A DNA stretch of 64,000 nt from Ornithodoros turicata. Taxonomy: Eukaryota; Arthropoda; Arachnida; Ixodida; Argasidae. The translations under genes and the position numbers were made by a program. The DNA lies in assembly GCF_037126465.1 (NCBI RefSeq), contig NC_088209.1, positions 24,371,146 through 24,435,145 on the forward strand. The letters are read 5' to 3'. The notes under the pieces are model-generated. The model was not told the DNA's origin and searched no databases. It was given only the letters and a program-made list of their open reading frames with translations. Positions 54,641 through 64,000 of this stretch are shown here, in pieces (positions within the stretch are counted from its first letter, which is position 1; the number at the start of each line of letters is the position of its first letter).

Positions 54641-57398
54641 ATTATTTATCAAAGTTAATTAAGGCTGGTACTGGCTGTCAAAACAATATTACGTCGAAAG
54701 AGGGCACACCGCAAATAGATATTTGCAGCGCACTTTTCAGAGGAAAAATGGACCATGAACTTATGAAAATGTTGGTCCACCCCTCGTACAATACATGTAT
54801 ATTGTCAGCTCGTGATGTAGTAGAATTTTGCTAGGACAAGATTTTTAATGGGACAAGACATTTTACAAGACATTACAAGACATTTTAATGGGACGTGTAA
54901 TATGCATCGAGTTATTGCATGCTTCCGGAATATGAATATGGATGTGTGCACAGAGACGAGAAAAAAGACCTAGACGTAGAATTTATAATGAGCTAGAACA
55001 TTAATGACTGACTGCAGTTTCAGAACGTTATTTGTTGCACTATCATTGGGATAGGTACAGAATAATAATAAAAGTATTTTAAACTCGTTTTTTATTTATT
55101 TCAACTAACCGCAGCGAAGTGGTCTGGGGTAGCAACTCAGTCGTGACTTAAATCCCTATTGTTTTCTTCTTCTATCACATCACATCACAATAATAAAAGT
55201 AGAGTTAGTGTTTGCGAGAAACCTCGACCCCTTGGAGTTTTAGTTTGGTCAAATGAGTTTGTGAAATGAAATCAAATTGATCATTTGGCACAATGAAACA
55301 CATATATACACAAAATGTAATATATTTAAATATATACAATATAAAATTACAAAAGTTAATATAAATAAATTCGTTTACTGTTTATTTTGTGTATGTGTGT
55401 GTGTGTGTGTGTGTGTGTTCTTCCGTGCTGCGCCTAGGGCCTACCAGTACAGACTATTCCGCCAGGAAAGGCATGGAGGGTGCATATTTACATCCAATGC
55501 GCCGCAGAACCGTTATGTGCCACCGCTTGCCAGTTTGCCCTCCACTTATTGCGTTTTCATTGTTTATTATTTCATTTTGTCGTAATGTGTTTTGTCTGTG
55601 TTTCTAGGGGTACCAATGATGGGTACCAAGTACCAATGATGGTGTTCCAGGTTCTCTGGAAGTCACTGAGAGCTTTACCGTGAGAGATGGAAACAACAAT
55701 GGGTAAGTTAACTTTATGCAGATTATTAACATATGAATCCCACGAAAAAGAAAACAATAATGATTGTGCGGCATGCCCGAAAGATGACAAAATAATCCCA
55801 TTGGGTCACCAGGGTGTCGTTAGGTAATGTGAAATGATGTCAACTATATGATGTGTAATTTGGGTACTGTAAGTTCATGTATAGTCATTGATGTTTTTTT
55901 TTTTCACACAGCTGTCGCACCTTTAAATCTGACTTTGAGAAGCTCAGGTAAATTGCTGTTAAATATTAGGTATCAGTCTCTAGTGGTCAAATCGCAGCAG
56001 ACTTAGCCTTTTAAAAGCGTAAGTGAAGAAATTTTGAATTGCGCTACGACAGCTTGATTATCTGTGCCCGATCTGTTCGTGCATCATCGTAAAACCGCAA
56101 TATAATATATATATATATGTGCCTTAACCACTTAGACGAATCAACAATCTTCCTTTTATTGCTTTCTCATACAAGTCAAGCGCACAGAACTTTCAAAGAC
56201 TTGAGGCGGCTAAACTTGTCGCCCCAAATCTGTCCTCCGTTTATACCCTTCTAAGAAAACAAATAAGTCGATAAAAGTGTCAAAAGCACTTTAACGGGTC
56301 AGCGTTTGTAAAGCGGAGCCAAAAACACCATTTTATTCTCCTACTCCTCCTTGCTCACTTGGGTGTACGTGACCAGTGAAAGAGTCTCATCACAGCTTCC
56401 CTTTTGGCTGTCTTCATCGTCGGGCTAACTTTAGAAACCACTCTGTCTATTCCCCGATGACTGTCGGCAAAGCCTGCGTGATAAAAATCTCATTCACTGA
56501 ACAGCTTCTCCAGCGGAAAGCCCTGTTTTATCCCACGTGGATGCCGTGAAGCCCTCGTGTGGAAAAACGCGGCCATTTTGCACGCTACAGTTTTTGCTTG
56601 GCAATATCCTGCGAGCAGTCGCCTCTGCACCTACGATATAATAAGAAGATAATCTTTCGGGAATAAAGACTTCCACGTGCGGTGTTTCCTCAGCGCAACC
56701 TCTTTCCGCGTGGGAAGAAAGATTACGGTGCTTCAGTTAATGCTACAGTCGCCAATTTAAAACGCAGGTTCTGGTCGTGTTCTTGTTCCAAGTAAGCTCC
56801 CTGGCAGTCACGGCAGCTGTTCTTAAGCCCTTCGTTTTGCTTCAAGCTGTGCGACCCGCCAAACATGTGAATGACGCACATTTTTCTAGCCCGTCTACGT
56901 TGCGGTTCTCATAAGAAGAGACGAGCTCAAGCCAAAGACGTCACTTTGCGGCGAGCTGCACCGGTGCACGCGTCGTCTTCACTTTTAATGCGTTACCATT
57001 ATTGTGGTTCCCTCAGGATTTTCTTTGCAATGTTAGCGAAAACTCCTTAATAGCGCTGAGCGGCGATAGGTTGTGCCACGGGTACAACACTGGAGCAACC
57101 TATGCACGTCGCAGCAGGGCACGGAACGTCAGCACGTGGCGCAGCCTGCGGACTCGCTGGTGGGATCACTTCTGGCGCGGATGTGGCTACAGGAGTGTTT
57201 GGTAGAGTAATATAACATCGGTAATCTGTGCTGCATTTTACTTCAAAAGGTGGTCATGCGAAGACCAAGAAGACGGGTCTCACTTCGGAAAAGAAGATCG
57301 TACACAGAAGAAATGCCAAGGCACAGCGAGAAAAACGTGCATCAGAGACTCCCGAGCGAGAGTCCGGTTTCGTTACGGGCTTATCGAGACAAAGAAAA
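54641..57398. other. No gene; (GT)n tract and minor repeats
   Basis: A (GT)13 tract lies at 55391-55418. GTACCAATGATGG is repeated two to three times at 55608-55642. An (AT)n run lies at 56107-56119. No TM1-3 receptor exon was found on the minus strand. Confidence 0.4.
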
Positions 57399-57657
57399 GG
57401 GGGGAGGGTATATATATATATTACAAAAAAAAGGAATGAAAGGTTAGCCTGCGCTACGGCGTCTTGCTATTCCCAGCAACGAAACAAAGAAAAAGGAAAG
57501 AAAGAAAAACGAACAAAAACAGAAACAACCACGAAATTGGTCACAATTCACCCAGAAGGCCACAGATCTGCAGGAACTGAACAAGTGCCTTGGTGACTAT
57601 GTTGTGTGGGACCTAGTAGCGTAACTATATAGAGAAAAGTACGAGATCCTGAGGCGA
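57399..57657 (-). mobile_element. I-clade LINE B, 3' portion (host of a nested LINE)
   Basis: The minus-strand reading gives TLLGPTQHSHQ, then in a shifted frame VTKALVQFLQICGLLGEL and a stop near 57547, followed by the 3' UTR with AATAGCAAGACGCCGTAGCG, GGCTAACCTTTC, a TATATATA stretch and the C run at 57399-57409. Its upstream portion is at 60128-60590. LINE C sits between the two. Confidence 0.85.
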
Positions 57658-60127
57658 TCCTGATATTGACTCCTTCAGGCCGATCGCCCTCACCAGCTGT
57701 TTGTCGAAGACGATGGAGCGCATGATTCACTCACGGCTAAGCTGGTTTCTTGAAAGTATGCGGTACTTCCCGGAGGTCATGGCTGGATTCCGGCAGGGCA
57801 GGTCATCCATCGACAGCGTGATCGATATCGTCTCTAGTGTTCAGCAAGCGCGGTCTGAAGGGCAGCTCACAGCAGCAGTTTTCTTAGACGTCATGAAAGC
57901 ATACGATAGCGTCTTCCACAGCGCCGTCGTCGCAACTCTGCAAGAATCTGGTGCAGGCGCCCGAGCCGTCTCCTGGGTCCGGGACTTCCTATCTGATCGC
58001 ACCCTTTTTGTGCGCACTGCCCACGGCGACACAGCTCCCTTCCCGGTAAGCCGCGGGGTGCCGCAGGGCAGTGTGTTGAGTCCATTGCTGTTCAACCTTG
58101 TCATCGCCTCACTCCCCGCACACCTACCTGCCAACGTCAAGATCACCATTTACGCAGACGATGTCTGCATTTGGACTTCAGGCACCCGGAGAGACGCGAT
58201 TCAGCGGCGCCTGCAGCAAGCCCTCGACGTCATTGAGATATATCTCGCCGACAGAGGCCTACGTGTCTCCACAAGCAAAACAGTCGCCATGACGTTCACC
58301 AACCGCTCATTTAAAAACTACCCACTCTACGTCGCGGGAACGCCACTTGATTTCGTCCCCCGCTACAAATATCTCGGGGTCATCGTAGACAAACGGCTGT
58401 CATGGTTCCAGCACATCAAGGCCCTCTCTACCAAGACGAAGAAATTCGTGAACGTGCTACGGCGCATCTCTGGAGCGTCGTGGGGTCCCTCGTGCAGTGA
58501 CCTCCGACACGTCCATAACGCACTTGTGCTGGGGCTACTACGGTACCACCTCCCAGCGCTCCACGGGATCAGTAGGACGGGTGAGCGAGACCTCCTCAAT
58601 GCCCAAGCGCGCGGCCTCCGGGTATGCCTTGGACTGCCACGCACGGCTGAAACCTACACCGTACTTGCGGAGGCGCAAGAGACGCCCGTGCATATTCTAC
58701 GGGACCGAGAGACGCTCCGCATCTTTGCGCGCTTCGTCACGCAGCACCCTTGCCACTACCTGCTGTCCATTGAGGATGCCCGCCCCGCATCGGCCTTTGG
58801 CGGAGCCGTCCGCCGTCTTAAGGCTATCCTCCCGGATCGCTCCTCAGGTGTATCCTACGCCCCTCCTTTATGGGCCCTTGCCAAGCCCCAGGTATTGACC
58901 AGCGTCCCTGGCCTAGGCCGAAAGAGGGAGACGCCGTTAGCCGTTGCGCGTCAGCTCGTCCTCGAATACCTATCGACGCATCATCAACACCGTCAAGCGA
59001 TCTATACAGACGGATCCGTAACACTTGATGGGGCCACTGCAGCCATCTACGTTCCTCAAGGTAACATCGAGCAAGCTTTCAGGCTCTCCCATACCACCTC
59101 CTCCACCGAAGCCGAGCTCTTCGGAATCCACGCGGCCCTCCGGCACATCACGACATCGCCCCCAGGAACCTGGACGATCCTGTCGGACAGCAAGGCGGCA
59201 CTGGAGACACTCGACTCATACTGCACCAAAACAACGGACGACCTGCACACAATGGCAATGTCCCTAGCCAACACCGCCCTTGCTTCTGGGCACAATATAT
59301 GTCTGCAGTGGATACCCAGCCACATTGGCCTCGGCGGGAACGATCGAGCAGATGCTGCGGCCAGGCGCGCACACGAACAACCCGACGCCGCGGCGCGCAT
59401 ACCGCTCACCCCTTCGGCTTGCCGCATCCAGATCCGCCGCTGGGCCGCCCAAGAGGCGCAGAGATTCATTCGAGAATCCGCCCCTTCCAATGACTTCCTT
59501 CGCTCCATCGACCCGGCGGTGGAGTTCTCCCCACCACGACGTCTCCAAAGACCACAAGAGACACTCCTCCACCGACTGCGCCTCAACTTGGCATACACGC
59601 CACCGGTCCAGCGCATGATGGGGAGGCAGATCTCGGCCCTCTGCGATGCTTGCGAAGTGGTTGCGGACACATCACACCTCCTGCTGACCTGCCCCAAGTA
59701 CACCAACCATCGCGATACCCTTTTCCGCTGCCTCGAACGTTTCGGGCACAACCAGCTCACGCTGGCCGCACTTCTTGGCCCTGTGCCTCAGCACCAACAG
59801 TGGGCCGTCACAACTGCCTTACTGCACTTTCTGAAGTGCACTGGCCTGGCCTCTAAGCTCTGAGCTGCGCGCTCCAGGAGCCTCACCTTCGTTTTCTTTC
59901 TTCTTCTTTTTTTCTTCTCTTTCTTCTTTCTTCGTTGCTATTTTTTTCCTTCCCTTCTTTCTTTTCGTTTTGTCTTTCCTCATTTTTACGGAGACTCACC
60001 TTTTCCTCTTCGTCCTTTCCTTTCTATTTATTCTTCGTTTTCTTTTTATTTTTTTTAATGGAATAGCATGCCGACCTTGGTCTGGCAGACCTTTCCTTTC
60101 AATAAATATATATTCCCCCCCCCCCCC
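57658..60127 (+). mobile_element. I-clade LINE C, 5'-truncated, with target duplication and poly(C)
   Basis: A 2,470-bp insertion flanked by CTGAGGCGA at 57649-57657 and 60128-60136. It starts abruptly inside the RT domain and ends with a pyrimidine-rich 3' UTR, GGAATAGCATGCCGACCTTG, GGCAGACCTTTCC, CAATAAATATATATTC and the C run. The host sequence is LINE B on the opposite strand. The coding frame is unbroken, so the insertion is the youngest large element in the window. Confidence 0.93.
57659..59863 (+). CDS. LINE C reverse transcriptase / RNase H, 5'-truncated but open
   Basis: Polyprotein end of an I-clade non-LTR retrotransposon, open for about 735 codons. The first recognisable block is DPDIDSFRPIALTSCLSKT, RT motif 1. 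Numbering from the TTG at 57701 (residue 1): motif A FLDVMKAYDSV at 61-71, GVPQGSVLSPLLFNL at 119-133, the catalytic box YADD at 151-154. The RNase H domain has its four acidic positions and His in place: TDGS (D437), STEAEL (E470), LSDSKAAL (D496), WIPSHIGLGGNDRAD (H541, D548, D551). A C-terminal knuckle follows: C648, C651, H659, C664. The C-terminus is HFLKCTGLASKL. No start codon is implied, because the N-terminal endonuclease and RT fingers were never inserted. Inactive on its own, though RT and RNase H motifs look intact. Confidence 0.93.
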   Translation, partial: PDIDSFRPIALTSCLSKTMERMIHSRLSWFLESMRYFPEVMAGFRQGRSSIDSVIDIVSSVQQARSEGQLTAAVFLDVMKAYDSVFHSAVVATLQESGAGARAVSWVRDFLSDRTLFVRTAHGDTAPFPVSRGVPQGSVLSPLLFNLVIASLPAHLPANVKITIYADDVCIWTSGTRRDAIQRRLQQALDVIEIYLADRGLRVSTSKTVAMTFTNRSFKNYPLYVAGTPLDFVPRYKYLGVIVDKRLSWFQHIKALSTKTKKFVNVLRRISGASWGPSCSDLRHVHNALVLGLLRYHLPALHGISRTGERDLLNAQARGLRVCLGLPRTAETYTVLAEAQETPVHILRDRETLRIFARFVTQHPCHYLLSIEDARPASAFGGAVRRLKAILPDRSSGVSYAPPLWALAKPQVLTSVPGLGRKRETPLAVARQLVLEYLSTHHQHRQAIYTDGSVTLDGATAAIYVPQGNIEQAFRLSHTTSSTEAELFGIHAALRHITTSPPGTWTILSDSKAALETLDSYCTKTTDDLHTMAMSLANTALASGHNICLQWIPSHIGLGGNDRADAAARRAHEQPDAAARIPLTPSACRIQIRRWAAQEAQRFIRESAPSNDFLRSIDPAVEFSPPRRLQRPQETLLHRLRLNLAYTPPVQRMMGRQISALCDACEVVADTSHLLLTCPKYTNHRDTLFRCLERFGHNQLTLAALLGPVPQHQQWAVTTALLHFLKCTGLASKL

Positions 60128-60590
60128 CTGAGGCGAGCGACGCGCGACCGTATAGGAGAAGACGATGTTGGCGGTAACGGCTGCAGTGGAACAGCGGGTG
60201 CGGAATGTCTCCTTTAACATGACAGGTGGGGCAGTTGGATAACAAAAGGTGGCCCATCTTATAGGGGAGCAGTGGAGTCCACGCCACATTCAGTCGAAGC
60301 CTGTGGAGCGAGGACTCTTCCTCCCTGGGATAGCGGCCTAGGATAGTATGTGGGCCATCGTAGGGTCAATCGAGCACAGAAAAGAGTTCGTCCTGACAGC
60401 GTCTTGGAAAAGGGCCTGAAAGCTATTTGTGCAGTATCGGCGAATGTCTAGCCGGCAGACAGACGGGGTAAGCAGGACAGAAGTGACAGACCCAGCTGCA
60501 CGAGCACACCTGGCCGCAGAATCGGCGAGGGCATGCCCCAAGATACCGATGTGGGTCAAAATTCACTGGAACCACACACTGTGGTCTCAA
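60128..60590 (-). mobile_element. I-clade LINE B, 5' portion
   Basis: The minus-strand reading gives SVWFQ, a stop, then LTHIGILGHALADSAARCAR (RNase H, His and Asp present), LTPSVCRLDIRRYCTNSFQ, FLCSIDPTMAHIL, and in shifted frame RLNVAWTPLLPYKMGHLLLS, NCPTCHVKGDIPHPLFHCSR. It then runs to the CTGAGGCGA target site and continues at 57657. The upstream end fades near 60590. Stops and frameshifts show it is older than LINE C. Confidence 0.85.
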
Positions 60591-60716
60591 GCCGGCCTAT
60601 GTGGAAGCCCCTCAGACCCCGCCTTACATCGCCGATGTCCTCGTCTCGGCACACTCGTCCGCCGCCGCCCCACCCCCCTAAAAAGAGTGCCATAGAACGA
60701 CCATGAGTCTCCTAAC
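60591..60716. other. Spacer
   Basis: Short stretch with no assigned feature. Confidence 0.3.
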
Positions 60717-60898
60717 GATGAAAGATGGAAGTCACTGAAAAGTTTACCCAGCTGTATAGGACTCGAACCCACATCTTCTGGATTACAGCTGGCTAACCTT
60801 TTCAGTGACTTCAATCTTTCACCGTTAATTTCTAAGGCATTTTGAGGCTTTGTACGTGTCTGTCCTTTCTATGTTGTTCCCGCCTCAGAACATCAGTT
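60717..60898 (+). repeat. SINE-like repeat C, copy 2, with inverted half
   Basis: 60785-60898 matches 12575-12690 (AGCTGGCTAACCTTTTCAGT, CTTTGTACGTGTCTGTCCTT, CGCCTCAGAACATCAG). 60717-60780 carries the reverse of its first part, including the B-box complement GGACTCGAACCC. The two halves can form a hairpin through AGCTGG..AACCTTTTCAGTGACTT. Confidence 0.7.
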
Positions 60899-61214
60899 CC
60901 CTCATGAGTCTCCTGTCCACCACTCTCGGCCAGCAACCCGCTCCGCTCTCGGCAACTGGACCCGACCATCCTTCATCTTCTTCCGCCACTATGCTCGACC
61001 TCCATCTACACTGCTCCCAGCAGCTACTCTATATGCGCATGCTGCCTGCACGATACCTGAGCACAGCACGAGCTCCAGCCGAATATGACGCCGGGCGTGA
61101 CTGTCTCTTCTTCTCGGTTGCGTTCCTTGCTACCTGAAGTTGAATCATGCGAGCTGAATGGGCGTCTGCGTCTCAGTACAGCGTTAACAATTTTTTATAT
61201 TATCTGCGTAATTT
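60899..61214. other. No recognisable feature
   Basis: A 95-codon ORF overlaps this stretch (60850-61137) but begins in the SINE and has no known motif. Confidence 0.35.
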
Positions 61215-61367
61215 CCCAAGCAGCAAAATGTACTGAAAGTCGGGTGCAATAGGGGTGGACGGGTAGGTGGAAGGCCTTGAACAGACTCCTGAAACTAAGG
61301 AACATCGATAAGACACATACCGTCCACCCCTATTGCACTCGACTTTCAGTACATTGTGCTGCTTGGG
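61215..61367. mobile_element. 153-bp near-perfect hairpin element
   Basis: Arms at 61215-61262 and 61320-61367 (CCCAAGCAGCAAAATGTACT ... GCAATAGGGGTGGACGG) match at 46 of 48 positions. The 57-base loop has no ORF. A diverged arm is found at 1092-1142. This is either a young MITE or a hairpin small-RNA source. Confidence 0.8.
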
Positions 61368-62643
61368 TTCTTAGCAGTTCAGGTTCATCTTTCCTTCTTT
61401 TTCTTCTCGCTGTTTCTGTCCTCACTTTGTCCCAGCACAAGGCGAGCTACAAATACATGCCGTGTGTCTACCTTCTCTACGAATTAGCGGAGCAGCCACG
61501 GTATACAGATCTCGTGTACCTTGTCTGATTGGGGAAGAGGAGAGTGTTTACTCCTGCCCGCGACACACTAATGAAACGCGTGCTTTGCGGGCGCAACTGT
61601 GTGTGTATGGCGCGTTAACCTGTGCGACAAGTGTGTGCGAAAAGAGGTAATTTTTGCCTAAAGCTAGGCCCGTAAGGTACATTTCTTCAGACGAAAGCGC
61701 GAAGCTTGTTTTGAAAGTTGACGGAGAACCATTGAGGTTATCATCGAGTTGTTGCATTCGTTGACAGAGAAGCCTCGGGTCAAAGGGGCTGCCGGTATTT
61801 CGAACAGAGGCGGTTGTTTTGCAGTGTTTCGTGCGATAATTAACGTGATTTTAAGTTATTATTTAAAGCAAGTGAATGGAATTCATTATGTCTGTAGGGA
61901 GGAAAGGGCAGGCTTCGCCTGGCAGGCGAGGAAAACTTTGAGGCGTCGTGTTCATTAAGTCTGGAAATTATTAAGAATTAGGTGGGGAGATACTATGCAA
62001 CTTGTGGTTTGTACTGATACCAGAAGTGATCGTTGCTTATAAAAATTAAATCATGCACATGGTTATTGCATTTCTTTCCCTGATGCACGATAAGGTAACA
62101 CTCGAAACAATAAGGACAAAGGGATTTAAAAGAGAAAGCAGATTGGCTTTGCGCTGAGGAGCACATTGTGTTAGACTACGGTTAATTTAGAGCATTGTCA
62201 TGTACTTCTAAGGTACAACGAACATGTTGCGAAAAACCCTTGAAGTTGAAGGCAACTCAATACTTTGCGAATGAGGGTTCCCTTCTAAACGCATTTAGCG
62301 TGATATATGAATGTAGCGAAATATGAAACAATGTGTAAACCCTCTTTCATGAGGAGCGAATATGAGGGCTGGTGGCCGTTCGCCGAAATCGTTCGTGCTG
62401 TAGGTCGCAGCGCCGTCATTGCTGGTCCTATATCTTAATGCGCATCCTTCCCCTATAACGTTGTACTGCCTTCCACGGCCATAATTTCAATTGACCTCCT
62501 CCTCCGCTGTACTGCCTACGCACGACAAAGGTCCTGTTCGCGTTTATCCACAGGCTATGGCGTATAGGGCCATTCTTTGGGGTAGATTTTCGGTTACGTG
62601 GTCCTCTGCATGTAAAGACGGACCCACAAGGTGGTTAGCCTTA
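61368..62643. other. No recognisable feature
   Basis: Spacer with short ORFs only (61277-61958) and no repeat matched within the window. Confidence 0.35.
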
Positions 62644-63172
62644 CACTCTAAGGAAAAAAAAAAGAGTGAAATGGAGAGTAATTGCAGCTTCTAGTCCCCT
62701 AGAGTGTAATTACTCCCCATTTTATCTCCCTTACCCCGACATTTACTCCGCAGGACGGCATATTGTGACTGAACTTCGCAAATGGTCTTCCGAATGCAAC
62801 AGTCTACGTAAATATATGCTTTTGGTCAATTTGATGACATAGCGCTGTATAGCTCAGCCAATTTAGCAACTCTCCACCCACACAGAGTAAAAAACAGTTA
62901 GCGCTTCTTTCATCGCAAATTGTGCACTTTGTATGTCGCAAGATTTTATATCACTCGATATATCAAGGTTGACGGTTTCATTCAACGCATTCTCATGAAT
63001 GCGCACGAATTATGTACTTGGGACTCTTAGAACAGAGCGTGAAATGCAGCCTCCACTCTGTGACATTCATTTACTCCAGTGCATTTACTCCCGAAAAGAG
63101 ACTATTTTTTTTGTGGCAAAGCATTTAGTCCCCAAATGGAGTAAAATAACTCTTTTTTTTTTTCTTAGAGTG
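62644..63172 (-). mobile_element. MITE D, copy 2 (529 bp)
   Basis: It begins CACTCTAAGGAAAAAAAAAA and ends TTTTTCTTAGAGTG, with TA on each side (TTA before, TAC after). It matches 21761-22293 along its length in the opposite orientation (for example TAATTGCAGCTTCTAGTCCC, CTCGATATATCAAGGTTGAC, GTACTTGGGACTCTTA). No transposase. Confidence 0.88.
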
Positions 63173-64000
63173 TACAATGCTCTCGCTTTAATGAACATCA
63201 ATCATGTTAGTGCTGGTGCGGTTTATCTGGGTGGTTTATCCCAGCTGGACACCCTGCTTTCATTTCGGTAGCACCCCTCTCGTTTGCCTGCAGCTATAAG
63301 AACCCGTGAATGCAGAGTAGCAGGTTCGGTTTGCATTTTGACAAGCCTCTCTGCATAACCTCTTTTACATATCTTCCTCATCTTGCTCTCTGGTGCAAAA
63401 ATGACCTATCAGTAAACTGTCCCGTAACCGCTGGCCCTTTTGAAGACATCCCGGCGTCCCAGACACCGTGTTTGAAATAGCATAAAGCGCTTTAAAAAAA
63501 ACGACATCGCGCGCGAAGAATCGACGGTGCGAACACGTTCCTCTCTCAATCAATTTCCTGTCTTCCTCTTTCTTTCTCTCTCTTTTTTTTTATTGCTGCA
63601 CAGCACCACATGTGAATGAAACGGGCCCTATTAACTAACAAAGTCTTGACGATGTTCCTGATGGAACGCGACCAAACAAGGACCATTCATCTCATAACAA
63701 GTGTGAGCAGCGCACTTGTGATAGATGACACCGTCGTCGTCCTACACTGTTTACCCACCATTGTGAACAATGGGCGACTGCGATTGAATGGCTCCCTCGC
63801 GATGCCTTTATTCGTAGTATATCGCGTTCGCCAAATATATTCGATCGAGACTGAAAAAGAAAAAAACAAATCTCCACGTATTTCATCGCGCACATGGTGA
63901 CTTTATTCGACAATTGCGCGACACGAGCAAAGTGAGTTTCTTTTATGATCGCTATAAACCCAGCGCAGTCATTGCTAGTTGTGACGGTTTCCTGTACTCG
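63173..64000. other. No recognisable feature
   Basis: Overlapping ORFs on both strands at 63616-63913 are palindrome-free but show no known motif. No receptor TM1-3 exon is present up to the edge. Confidence 0.35.

Noticed and set aside
59056..59760. 234-codon minus-strand ORF
   Set aside because: Antisense shadow of the GC-rich RNase H part of LINE C, which is unambiguous on the plus strand.

Overview
The window is animal nuclear DNA, most likely from an arthropod and probably a tick or another chelicerate. The reasons are split genes with long introns, GT-AG splice sites, tRNA-headed SINEs, I-clade and Tx1/L1-like non-LTR retrotransposons, a Penelope-like element, a mariner, many short inverted-repeat elements, and no bacterial gene organisation. 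The assignment to a tick is an inference and was not searched.

The only host gene I can build is a rhodopsin-family (class A) neuropeptide-type receptor on the minus strand. Four exons read right to left: TM4 to extracellular loop 2 (49783-49975), TM5 to loop 3 (46277-46432), TM6-TM7 with NPIIY (36022-36243), and the cytoplasmic tail with stop (32944-33183). All junctions have GT-AG sites and matching phases. The TM1-TM3 exon is not upstream of these in the window. A perfectly phase-compatible start-plus-TM1-3 exon lies at 1184-1650, about 31 kb downstream of the stop codon. Either two paralogous receptors sit head to tail (the first missing its 5' exon and the second everything after exon 1), or the assembly is out of order.

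Nearly everything else is mobile DNA. From 3.3 to 12.7 kb there are two decayed Tx1/L1-like LINEs, an I-clade RNase H fragment and short repeats. From 13.3 to 14.6 kb there is a hAT-like non-autonomous element with a near-perfect 8-bp target duplication. From 16.9 to 20 kb lie an I-clade LINE 3' end and a decayed Penelope-like element interrupted by a SINE. From 21.5 to 28.5 kb there are MITEs, a dead mariner, a SINE cluster and a long fold-back. From 30.3 to 46.2 kb the receptor introns hold nested MITEs, LINE 3' ends and SINEs. From 50.4 to 51.1 kb an inverted-repeat element carries a MADF-domain exon. From 57.4 to 60.6 kb a LINE with an intact 735-codon RT/RNase H frame is nested, with target duplication, inside an opposite-strand relative. 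From 61.2 to 63.2 kb there is a near-perfect hairpin and a second copy of the 21.8-kb MITE.

A recurring theme is that at least nine LINE 3' ends, on both strands and from several sub-families, share one short terminal module (GCAAG..CGAC.. GGCTGACCTTTCC .. AATAAA) that ends in poly(C), sometimes followed by (AC)n. Two of these insertions are proven by target-site duplications. There is no CRISPR array, operon, rRNA gene or free-standing tRNA gene that I can support.
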